Positions 8,626-15,423 of a DNA stretch of 64,000 bases are shown here, one piece after another. The DNA is from Nocardioides immobilis. Its GTDB lineage: Bacteria > Actinomycetota > Actinomycetes > Propionibacteriales > Nocardioidaceae. Location of the stretch: positions 62,001 through 126,000 of the forward strand of contig NZ_QXGH01000022.1 of assembly GCF_003515065.1 (NCBI RefSeq), written 5' to 3'. Both the position numbers and the translations under genes were made by a program. A model generated the notes under the pieces. The model was not told where the DNA came from. It did no database searches and worked only from the letters and a program-made list of their open reading frames with translations. Numbering within the stretch: the stretch's first letter is position 1; each line of letters starts with the position of its first letter.

Positions 8626-9944
8626 CGATCCTCCCTGGGTAGCGGGAACTGCTCGACCACCTTCCCGACGACGATCTGCGCGGTCTCCGCACAGGCGCTG
8701 GTGCCGCCGTTGGCGTACTCCTTGACCGCGTCGCCGACGTTCCACAGTCCGGCGTACGGCGTCTCGTGGGTCATGTCGAACCCGGCGACGGCCCGCTGCG
8801 GCGGCCAGCCGTCGCGGGTGATGACCACGCTGAGGATGCGCGCACGATCGTCGAAACCGGGCACCTCGTCGCGCAGGTCCTGCATCAGCAGCTCGGTCTC
8901 GGCCGCCTCGTCGAAGTCGCCGACGGACGGCTCGGGCACCGCGGTGCCGACGTACAGGTGCCAGCCCTCCGGTGCCATCTCGGGGCACAGGTCGGTGAAG
9001 TTGGCGATGTAGGCGAGCCGGCGCGAGGTGGCGAAGCTGATCATGCCGGGGGCCTCGATCAAGCGCTGCTGGCTGGCGAAGTTGACGGTGATCATCGCGG
9101 TGGGCCGGTCGGCCTTCTTCACGGTGAGCGCGTAGTCCTCGGGCACGTCCTCGCGTTGGAGCAGCGACAACGTCGCAGCGGGGCCGACGTTGCTCACCAC
9201 CACCGGGGCTGAGATCGACACGGTCTCGCCGTCTCGGACGACTTCGACACCGGTGACCGCGTCGGTGTCGTCGGTGACGATCCGCGTCACATGGGTCGAG
9301 AGCCAGACCTCACCGCCCTTGGCCTCGACAGCTGCGGCCAGCCCACGCCAGAGCCCGATGGTGCCCTCGGGATGGAAGCCGAACCGCTTGAAGGCGCTCT
9401 TGCGCGTGAAGTAGGTCAGGAAGACCCGGGCCGGCAGGTCTTCGGAGCTCACGGCGAAGATCGAGGCACACATGTTGCGGAAGATGCCGTGCACGCCCTT
9501 GTTGCTGGTGTACTTCCGCACCCAGTCGGCGGTCGTGAGCTCGTCCTCGGGGAGGCCGTCGTCGTGTCGCGCGGCCCCGATCCCATTGACCAACTTCGCT
9601 CCCTGGCGGGTGAGGCGCTCCAGCAGGAAGCCCCAGCCACCGCCGGTGACGTCGACGTCCTTCCCCTTGATGCGGTAGAGGATCGGCGGGCTCGGCTCAC
9701 GGATGTCGAACGGCGCACCGACCTCCTCGCAGGTCTGCTGGGTGATGCCACCGCACTCGATGACGATGGCGCCGTCGTTGACCTTGAAGCCGTCGACGTC
9801 GGTGGTCGACGCCCGGCCGCCCACCTTGTCGAGCCTCTCCACGACGAGGGTGCGATAGCCCTGGTGGGCGAGCCTGGCGGCCGCGAAGAGGCCGCCGGCT
9901 CCGGCTCCGACGACGACAGCGTCGTAGGTGAGGGTGTCAGTCAT
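8622..9944 (-). CDS. Phytoene-dehydrogenase-like FAD-dependent oxidoreductase in the mce operon
   Basis: 440-residue flavoprotein. The N-terminal Rossmann motif VVVGAGAGGLFAAARL (residues 10-25) is followed by VVERLDKVGGRAST, the usual FAD ribose-binding glutamate and GG-R signature of the CrtI/amine-oxidase superfamily. The C-terminal FAD segment reads GLWNVGDAVKEYANGGTSACAETA. Such enzymes desaturate, isomerise or oxidise hydrophobic isoprenoid-like substrates. It lies directly upstream of yrbE4A with a four-base overlap and 26 bases after an acyl-CoA dehydrogenase, so it is probably tied to the imported lipid. The substrate cannot be read from the sequence. Two other CrtI-like enzymes occur at 23749 and 51557. 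Confidence 0.85.
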   Translation of the reverse strand: MTDTLTYDAVVVGAGAGGLFAAARLAHQGYRTLVVERLDKVGGRASTTDVDGFKVNDGAIVIECGGITQQTCEEVGAPFDIREPSPPILYRIKGKDVDVTGGGWGFLLERLTRQGAKLVNGIGAARHDDGLPEDELTTADWVRKYTSNKGVHGIFRNMCASIFAVSSEDLPARVFLTYFTRKSAFKRFGFHPEGTIGLWRGLAAAVEAKGGEVWLSTHVTRIVTDDTDAVTGVEVVRDGETVSISAPVVVSNVGPAATLSLLQREDVPEDYALTVKKADRPTAMITVNFASQQRLIEAPGMISFATSRRLAYIANFTDLCPEMAPEGWHLYVGTAVPEPSVGDFDEAAETELLMQDLRDEVPGFDDRARILSVVITRDGWPPQRAVAGFDMTHETPYAGLWNVGDAVKEYANGGTSACAETAQIVVGKVVEQFPLPREDR

Positions 9945-9970
9945 GTGTTCCTCCGGTGCAGGTCGAGGGG

Positions 9971-11134
9971 TCAGTAGGAGCGGGGAAGACCGAGCGAGGT
10001 CTGGGCGACGAAGTTGAGGACCATCTCCCGGCTGACGGGAGCGGTGCGCATGAGCCGGGTGACGAACCAGAGCTCGCTCAACCCGTACTCGTGCGCCAGA
10101 CCGTTGCCCCCGTGGGTCTGGATCGACTGGTCGAGCGCTTTCAGCGCGGCTTCCGAGGCGGCGTACTTGGCGATGTTCGCCGCCTCACCGGCACCCGCGT
10201 GGCCCTGGTCGAAGAGCTGCGCCGCGTTCCGGGTCGCGAGACGGCCGACCTCGACGTCGATGTGTGCCGCTGCGAGGGGGTGCGACAGGCCTTGGTGCTG
10301 GCCGATCGGGGTCGACCACACCTGCCGCTGCTTGGCGTAGTCGACAGCCTTGTCGATGGCGTAGCGCCCGACTCCGCCGGTGATCGCACCGACAAGGATC
10401 CGCTCGGGGTTGAGCGCCGAGAAGACCTGCTGGAGCCCATTGCCCGCTTCGCCGACGAGCGCGTCCGGGCCGACCCGGACGTCGTCGAGGAAGACCGTGA
10501 ACTGCTTGTCGGGCGAGACGATCGAGGTGTCGATCTTCTGGAACGTGAGGCCGGGGCTGTCGATCGGGACGACGAAGATCGACAGCTTCTTGTGCTCGTC
10601 CGTCGAGTGCTCGGCGTCGCGGGTCACCACCAGGATCGCGTCGCACTGGTCGACGGCCGAGATGTAGTACTTGGACCCCGAGATCCGCCAGCCGTCGCCG
10701 TCGCGGGTGGCGGTGGTCTTGAGGTTGTGGCTGTTGGAGCCGGCGTCGGGCTCGGTCAGGCCGAAGGCCACCTTCTTGGTGCCGTCGGCGACTCCCGGTA
10801 GCCACCGTGCCTTGAGATCGTCCGATCCGTAGGCCGCCAGGACGCTGCCGATCATCGCGGGTGAGATCACCCAGATCAGCATCGGCATGCCGTGCGCGGC
10901 CAGTTCCTCCACGACGACGACGGCTTCCTGCATGCCGTACCCGCCGCCGCCGTACTCCTCGGGCAGGTGCACGCCGAGGAGGCCGGCCGCGCCGAGCTCT
11001 GCCCACAGCTCCTGGATGTCCTCGCCGGCGCGGCCGCGCTCCAGGAAGTACGCCGGCCCGTAGCGCGACGCGACCTTGGCGACGCTCTCGCGGATCGCCT
11101 GGTGCTCCTCTGAGTCGTGGATCAGTCCCGTCAT
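9971..11134 (-). CDS. Acyl-CoA dehydrogenase with IVD-like catalytic glutamate
   Basis: 387-residue FadE-type enzyme. FAD/substrate motifs include FGLTEPDAGSNSHNLKT (about 124-140) and THGGNGLAHEYGLSELW in the C-terminal helical domain. The usual catalytic glutamate of the YEGT motif is absent; the matching region reads RTAPVSREMVLNF. A glutamate is instead present in SALNPERILVGA (E244), the position used by isovaleryl-CoA and some long- or branched-chain dehydrogenases, where most enzymes have glycine. This suggests a branched or bulky acyl-CoA substrate. Four bases separate it from the upstream SnoaL/crotonase gene. The reaction is alpha-beta dehydrogenation of acyl-CoA with electrons passed to ETF. 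Confidence 0.88.
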   Translation of the reverse strand: MTGLIHDSEEHQAIRESVAKVASRYGPAYFLERGRAGEDIQELWAELGAAGLLGVHLPEEYGGGGYGMQEAVVVVEELAAHGMPMLIWVISPAMIGSVLAAYGSDDLKARWLPGVADGTKKVAFGLTEPDAGSNSHNLKTTATRDGDGWRISGSKYYISAVDQCDAILVVTRDAEHSTDEHKKLSIFVVPIDSPGLTFQKIDTSIVSPDKQFTVFLDDVRVGPDALVGEAGNGLQQVFSALNPERILVGAITGGVGRYAIDKAVDYAKQRQVWSTPIGQHQGLSHPLAAAHIDVEVGRLATRNAAQLFDQGHAGAGEAANIAKYAASEAALKALDQSIQTHGGNGLAHEYGLSELWFVTRLMRTAPVSREMVLNFVAQTSLGLPRSY

Positions 11135-11138
11135 CGTC

Positions 11139-12326
11139 CTACCGTCCTTGGAACGTGGGTCGTTGGTTGTTGAGGAAGGCCGAGACGGCTCGCCGGGTGT
11201 CGACGCTGCGGCCGCAGTCGGTCAGTGCGTCGGTCTCCGCCTGGAGCTGGGACGCGAGGTCGGACGTCGCACCTCGGCGCAGGAGGCGCCTCATGTGCCC
11301 GTACGCCTTGGTCGGTCCCGACGCCAGGTGTACGGCGACGCGCTCGGCCCTCTCGCGAAGCTCGGCGGGAGGCACGAGCTCGCTGACTAGTCCCCAGTCC
11401 AGCGCCTCATCGGCTGTGATCGGGCGGTTCTCGAGAAGCACCCGCGCGGCGCGAGCCGGCCCGATGAGTCGCGGAAGGTGCCAGGTGCCGCCCCCGTCGC
11501 CTGAGACGCCGAGGTCGGCGAAAGCCGTGACGAACCTGGCGTCCGTGGCTGCGAGCACGACGTCGGCGGCGTAGACGAAGCCGAGGCCCCCGCCCGCTAC
11601 GGCACCGTGGGCCGCGGTGACGATCGGAGCGTCGATCCGGCTCAGGATGCGGAACGCCTCGTGGAACGGCGTCGTCATTCTCGCCAGGAGCGTCCCGAGG
11701 TCCGCAGCGCCCTGCTCGAAGAACGTGATGTCTCCACCAACCGACAGCGACGCGCCGTTCCCCGCGATCAGGACGGCGCGGACCGTGGGGTCAGCTTCGA
11801 TCGCGCGCACGGCGTCGAGGAACTCCTCCGCCACGGCGAGGTCGATCGCGTTGCGCATCGCGGGACGGTCGAGCACCACGCGAGCCACGCCGTCGCGCAC
11901 GTCGTACGTGAGTCGCCGCGCAGCCTCGTCGTTCCCGAGCGCCTCGTGCCAGGCGTGCGTGTCCGTCAGCTGGACGAGCGACGAGATCCGTCCACCAGCG
12001 AAGGTGAACCGATGGGTGAAGGCCGCCTCGAGCGGCCGGCCCGAGCGACGAGCCGTCCCGCGATAGGTGCCCGACACCAGGACACCGTCGTCGGGCAGGT
12101 CGGCCATCTCGTCCACAACTGCCTCGACGCGGAAGTGGCGACCCACCTCCCACCAGAAGTCACGCCGCATCGACTCGCTGCCCTCGTACGTCCCGCCGAG
12201 TCCCAGAGGGAGCCCGTCAGCCGTCGTGCCCACGAACGCGGGAACGAGGACTGAGTCGATCCCGGCGGCGTCGCCCGAAGCGAGAGCTTCGTAGAGCCGC
12301 ACCACCAGTCGGCGTGAGTCAGACAT
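11139..12326 (-). CDS. SnoaL-like domain fused to enoyl-CoA hydratase/isomerase
   Basis: 395-residue two-domain protein. Residues about 1-125 look like a SnoaL/NTF2-like fold (LVVRLYEALASGDAAGIDSV, GTYEGSESMRRDFWWEVG, ending TDTHAWHEALGN). From about 135 there is a crotonase domain (VVLDRPAMRNAIDLAVAEEF, the oxyanion-hole segment GNGASLSVGGDI, then AVAGGGLGF). The classical second glutamate pair of hydratases is not seen; FADLGVSGDGGGTWHLPRL has an aspartate in the place used by PaaG and enoyl-CoA isomerases. The start ATG 12326 was chosen because TGAGG lies ten bases upstream; ATG 12356 is possible. It is the first gene of the mce transcription unit and has a palindromic operator 12 bases upstream. 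Confidence 0.8.
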   Translation of the reverse strand: MSDSRRLVVRLYEALASGDAAGIDSVLVPAFVGTTADGLPLGLGGTYEGSESMRRDFWWEVGRHFRVEAVVDEMADLPDDGVLVSGTYRGTARRSGRPLEAAFTHRFTFAGGRISSLVQLTDTHAWHEALGNDEAARRLTYDVRDGVARVVLDRPAMRNAIDLAVAEEFLDAVRAIEADPTVRAVLIAGNGASLSVGGDITFFEQGAADLGTLLARMTTPFHEAFRILSRIDAPIVTAAHGAVAGGGLGFVYAADVVLAATDARFVTAFADLGVSGDGGGTWHLPRLIGPARAARVLLENRPITADEALDWGLVSELVPPAELRERAERVAVHLASGPTKAYGHMRRLLRRGATSDLASQLQAETDALTDCGRSVDTRRAVSAFLNNQRPTFQGR

Positions 12327-12337
12327 CGGAAACCTCA

Positions 12338-12357
12338 TTTTGAATCTAAGTTCCAAA
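12338..12357. promoter_or_regulatory. Palindromic operator, site 1
   Basis: TTTTGAATCTAAGTTCCAAA is an imperfect 20-base inverted repeat (TTTxGAA / TTCxAAA arms) in the divergent gap between the SnoaL/crotonase gene and a TetR gene. It resembles AT-rich palindromes before other operons of the window. Its place just before the start of the mce unit fits repressor blocking. Inferred from sequence only. Confidence 0.5.
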
Positions 12358-12457
12358 CGAAAGGGACGGTAACATAACTCGAGTTAGGTAGGCTAGGGGC
12401 AACCGAAGTCCGAAGACCTACCCCTCGGACGCAGTCGAGGGAGAACTGGAGAACGGC

Positions 12458-13021
12458 GTGGTGGCAGTCGCACATGTCTCGCGGGACGACCCGCGGCGCG
12501 CGTACTTCGAGGCGGCGTACGCGATCCTCTCCACCGAGGGGTACGCCGGCCTCAAGCTGGCGGCGGTGTGTCGGCGACTGTCGGTCTCGACCGGCGGCTT
12601 CTACCACTGGTTCACCAGCTGGCAGGAGTTCACCGACGCGATGCTCGAGGACTGGCGCCATCACCGGACGACGGCGGTTGCCGAACTGGCCCGGTCGATC
12701 CCGGACCCCGTCGAGCGTCTTGAGTCGCTGGCGGCGACGACCGCCCATCTCGACCGGGCAGCCGAAGGTGCGATCCGGGTCTGGTCGCGGGTCGACCCCC
12801 AGGTCGGCGAGGTGCAGCGGGTGGTCGACGAGCAGCGCTTCGACGTCGTCATGGAGGCGATGCGCGACCTCGTTGGCCCCGACGCCGCCCACCAGTTCGC
12901 GCGGCTCGGCTACAGCGTCCTGGTTGGGTTCGAGCTCCTCGCCGCTGACGGCGCGACGGACGAGCTGGCGTGGTCGCTGGATCAGGTACTGCAGGCGGCG
13001 CGCCGGTTCGCCGACCGCTGA
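12458..13021 (+). CDS. TetR-family regulator
   Basis: 187-residue TetR protein, GTG start at 12458 with a GGAG site seven bases before. The helix-turn-helix lies at about residues 30-55 (LKLAAVCRRLSVSTGGFYHWFTSWQEF), with the FYHWF signature of TetR recognition helices. The C-terminal half holds the ligand and dimer domain. It is divergent from the mce-operon leader gene and so may control it. The last roughly 85 codons are duplicated at 17827-18090 as a headless copy, and the few bases after its stop match the 3' end of the aldehyde dehydrogenase at 18087. Confidence 0.88.
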   Translation: MVAVAHVSRDDPRRAYFEAAYAILSTEGYAGLKLAAVCRRLSVSTGGFYHWFTSWQEFTDAMLEDWRHHRTTAVAELARSIPDPVERLESLAATTAHLDRAAEGAIRVWSRVDPQVGEVQRVVDEQRFDVVMEAMRDLVGPDAAHQFARLGYSVLVGFELLAADGATDELAWSLDQVLQAARRFADR

Positions 13022-13057
13022 AATGCCTAGAACAGCTTGCGCATCAGCGCCTTGGCC
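12761..13057 (+). repeat. Direct repeat copy A (TetR 3' end plus ALDH 3' end)
   Basis: Direct repeat partner of 17830-18117. By eye there are about 21 differences in roughly 247 aligned bases (about 91% identity) through the TetR C-terminus. A nine-base insertion follows at the TetR stop, then a perfect 31-base match (13027-13057 against 18087-18117) that is the tail of an aldehyde dehydrogenase gene on the minus strand (AKALMRKLF-stop). Copy A keeps the whole TetR but only the last codons of the dehydrogenase. Confidence 0.85.
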
Positions 13058-13080
13058 GCTCCTCGACGGCGCCGACCTAG

Positions 13081-13317
13081 ACGTCGGCGGCTCGGCCCAA
13101 ACTCAGCGACATACGCGACCTGCTGGCCATCCGGGACACCGGCATCTGTCCGTGCAGTCCGGCCGAACGGTTCCTGCAGCGACGACGCGAGAAGAATCGG
13201 CCCAATCCCACTGGCCAGATCAACGGCTGGAAGAGCATCCTGAACACCCTGTCTGTCCATGACCTACGGCGACGCCTGGGTTTGAGTTGGCCAGGATGGC
13301 TTACACAGAATGCCTGA
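13081..13317 (+). pseudogene. Possible MerR-family fragment and remnant sequence
   Basis: A 78-codon open stretch without a convincing start. It begins (after a TAG at 13078-13080) with TSAARPKLSDIRDLLAIRDT and GICPC, like the effector-proximal helix of MerR regulators. It then drifts into sequence I cannot place (NPTGQINGWKSILNTLSVHD) and stops at 13317. No helix-turn-helix part is present. It lies just inside direct repeat copy A and overlaps the 3' end of the CBS gene. It is best read as debris at a recombination junction. Low confidence. Confidence 0.3.
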
Positions 13318-13789
13318 CAGACCCGCTGCTCGCCATGTCCGACGGCGCCACCGCAATCGAAGCTCGTGCGGTACGGCGCTCGGCGACACCTTTGTCTGTG
13401 CAGAAGCCCGATCTTGACGCCTTGCGGCAGACCAGACCGATGAGGCGGCCACGACCGTCAACGACCGCCAGCCTGCGATCGGTACGCACATCCATGCTCG
13501 CGGGGACCAGCTCTGCAGGAATGTCTGCCTCGATCGTTCGCGAGCCAAGCGAGCCGATGGTGACGGCGAGGCGATAGTCGGGGGTGTGCTCATCGAGGTC
13601 CGCTCGCGTCACCGCCGAGAGCAGGATGCCATCAGCGTCGACGACCAGTGCCATGTGGACTTTGTCGCTTGCGTCGAAGTACGAACGCACCTCACCGACC
13701 GTCGTGCCGGCAGGAAGTGTGTCGGGGTGGAGGATGGCGAGGTCGATAGCGGCGGCTGGTCCTGCGGTTGCGGGAGAGCCGCGATTCAC
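13301..13789 (-). CDS. CBS-domain protein
   Basis: 162-residue protein starting GTG 13789, overlapping the stop of the ferredoxin reductase gene as GTGA. Two CBS-like halves are visible: TVGEVRSYFDASDKVHMALVVDADGILLSAVTRADL, then PASMDVRTDRRLAVVDGRGRLIGLVCRK. CBS pairs bind adenine nucleotides and often tune a partner enzyme. The C-terminal 30 residues look unstructured. Translational coupling suggests it modulates the FprB-like reductase or the molybdenum enzyme upstream. The longer reading frame to 14068 is a shadow of fprB and was not used. Confidence 0.7.
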   Translation of the reverse strand: MNRGSPATAGPAAAIDLAILHPDTLPAGTTVGEVRSYFDASDKVHMALVVDADGILLSAVTRADLDEHTPDYRLAVTIGSLGSRTIEADIPAELVPASMDVRTDRRLAVVDGRGRLIGLVCRKASRSGFCTDKGVAERRTARASIAVAPSDMASSGSVRHSV

Positions 13790-15423
13790 CTGAGCTCTGC
13801 TCCGAGCCCGATGGCGAGCATCGTGTCGGGATCGGACACCTTGATGCGCGGCCGTCCGGCAGACCTCCCGGCCTCTCGTTCGAAGGCGTCGAGGCGTTCC
13901 CACTGCAGCCGACCGAAAGAGCCGGATGCGGACCAGCGCAAGCGATCCGCGCCGTCCCGCGGCCCCGCGAGGGCGCCGCTGGTGAAATCTGTCAGGAGCG
14001 CCTCGACCGTCTCGACTGCACATTGCTTGTTCGTGCCGATCACGCCCGATGGCCCTCGCTTGCTCCACCCGACGACGTACACACCTGGAGTGACCGCGCC
14101 GTCAGGGGCGTGGACCCGCCCCTTGTCGTTCGGCATCAGTCCGGTTTCGTCGTCGAAGGGAACCTCCGGAACGGCCTTGCCCCGGTAGCCGACGGCGTGG
14201 ACCACCAAAGAGCACTCGATCAGGTCGCTTGCCCCGGTTGGGATCGCCCTGACCGCGCCTCCGTCCTCCACGAGCCGATTGGCTTGCACCGTGACACCAG
14301 TAACGCGCTCGGTCCCCACGATCTCCACAGGTGAGGCGAGGTACTTGAGCACGACGCGGCGCTCTGCAGGCGTGCTGCGCCGGAACTCACCTGCCTCGAC
14401 GCGGTGAATCAGCCGTTCCTTCAGGCTTGCCGTGCTTGGCGCGAGGCCATCGATGCCCTCAACGGCAACCTCGACGTCATCATGGTGGATCAGGCTGAGG
14501 AGCTCCGGGGTGGTGTACGCGGCTTCCGCCGGTCCTCGACGCCCGATGACGACGATCTCCTCGAGGTCCGACCCCTTGAGGGCTTCGAGCGCGTGGTCGG
14601 CGATGTCGCTGCTCTCGACGCCGAGATGACCAGTCGCCAGAACCCTTGCGACGTCCAGAGCGACGTTCCCGTTGCCGATCACGACCGCCCTGCGCCCGCT
14701 CAGGTCCGGGGCCAGGTCGCGACCATCGGGGTGCCCGTTGTACCAAGCCACGAAGCTCGATGCAGAGATGCTCCCCTCGAGCTCCTCGCCCGGAATGCCC
14801 AGGTCCCGCGCTCCCGAGGCGCCTGTCCCGTAGATCACCGCATGGTGACCATCGGCCAGCTCCTCGTGGGAGATGTCCACTCCTACGTCGACATTCAGGT
14901 GCACGTGCACGCGCGGGTCCTTGACGAGGCGCTCGAAGCCGCGCGTCACCTGCTTGGTGTCCTGGTGGTCAGGGGCTACACCGAAGCGCACCAGCCCCCA
15001 CGGAACCGGGAGGCGTTCGTAGACGTGGATCTCGCAGTCGAGCGCGGTGCGTTCGAGCAGGCGCTCGACTGCGTACATGGCCGCCGGCCCGGAACCCACC
15101 ACGGCGACCGTAAGACCGCTGGCGGGACTGTCCGCAACGGGCTCGCGGAATCCGACCTGGTCGTAGGAGTGGTTCGTGAAGTACTCCGCGTTCAGCGCGA
15201 GATAGTCGCCCTGGTCCGCTGCAAGTCGGAAGTCCGGCACGATGGCGTCCACCGGGCAGACCTCGACGCAGGCGCCGCAATCGATGCAGTTCACCGGGTC
15301 GATCTTCAGCATCTCGGCTGTGGCGAACTCCGGGTCGCCTGGGCTCGGTTGGATGCAGTTCTTCGGACAAACGGCCACGCATGCCGCGTCGTTGCAGCAC
15401 GCTCGCGTGATCACGTGGGTCAT
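13786..15423 (-). CDS. fprB: FprB-like ferredoxin-NADP reductase with N-terminal ferredoxin domain
   Basis: 545 residues. An N-terminal ferredoxin domain carries two cysteine sets (C9/C10, C15, C19, C23, then C46, C49, C52, C56 in CIDCGACVEVCPVDAI). An adrenodoxin-reductase-type domain begins at about residue 104 (LTVAVVGSGPAAMYAVERLL), with a GLVRFGVAPDHQDTK segment and the NADP motif VVIGNGNVALDVARVL. The C-terminal GVYVVGWSKRGPSGVIGTNK is the family signature. The layout matches mycobacterial FprB. It moves electrons between NADPH and iron-sulfur partners. The start ATG 15423 overlaps the molybdopterin oxidoreductase stop by four bases, so the two are likely redox partners. Confidence 0.92.
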   Translation of the reverse strand: MTHVITRACCNDAACVAVCPKNCIQPSPGDPEFATAEMLKIDPVNCIDCGACVEVCPVDAIVPDFRLAADQGDYLALNAEYFTNHSYDQVGFREPVADSPASGLTVAVVGSGPAAMYAVERLLERTALDCEIHVYERLPVPWGLVRFGVAPDHQDTKQVTRGFERLVKDPRVHVHLNVDVGVDISHEELADGHHAVIYGTGASGARDLGIPGEELEGSISASSFVAWYNGHPDGRDLAPDLSGRRAVVIGNGNVALDVARVLATGHLGVESSDIADHALEALKGSDLEEIVVIGRRGPAEAAYTTPELLSLIHHDDVEVAVEGIDGLAPSTASLKERLIHRVEAGEFRRSTPAERRVVLKYLASPVEIVGTERVTGVTVQANRLVEDGGAVRAIPTGASDLIECSLVVHAVGYRGKAVPEVPFDDETGLMPNDKGRVHAPDGAVTPGVYVVGWSKRGPSGVIGTNKQCAVETVEALLTDFTSGALAGPRDGADRLRWSASGSFGRLQWERLDAFEREAGRSAGRPRIKVSDPDTMLAIGLGAELR

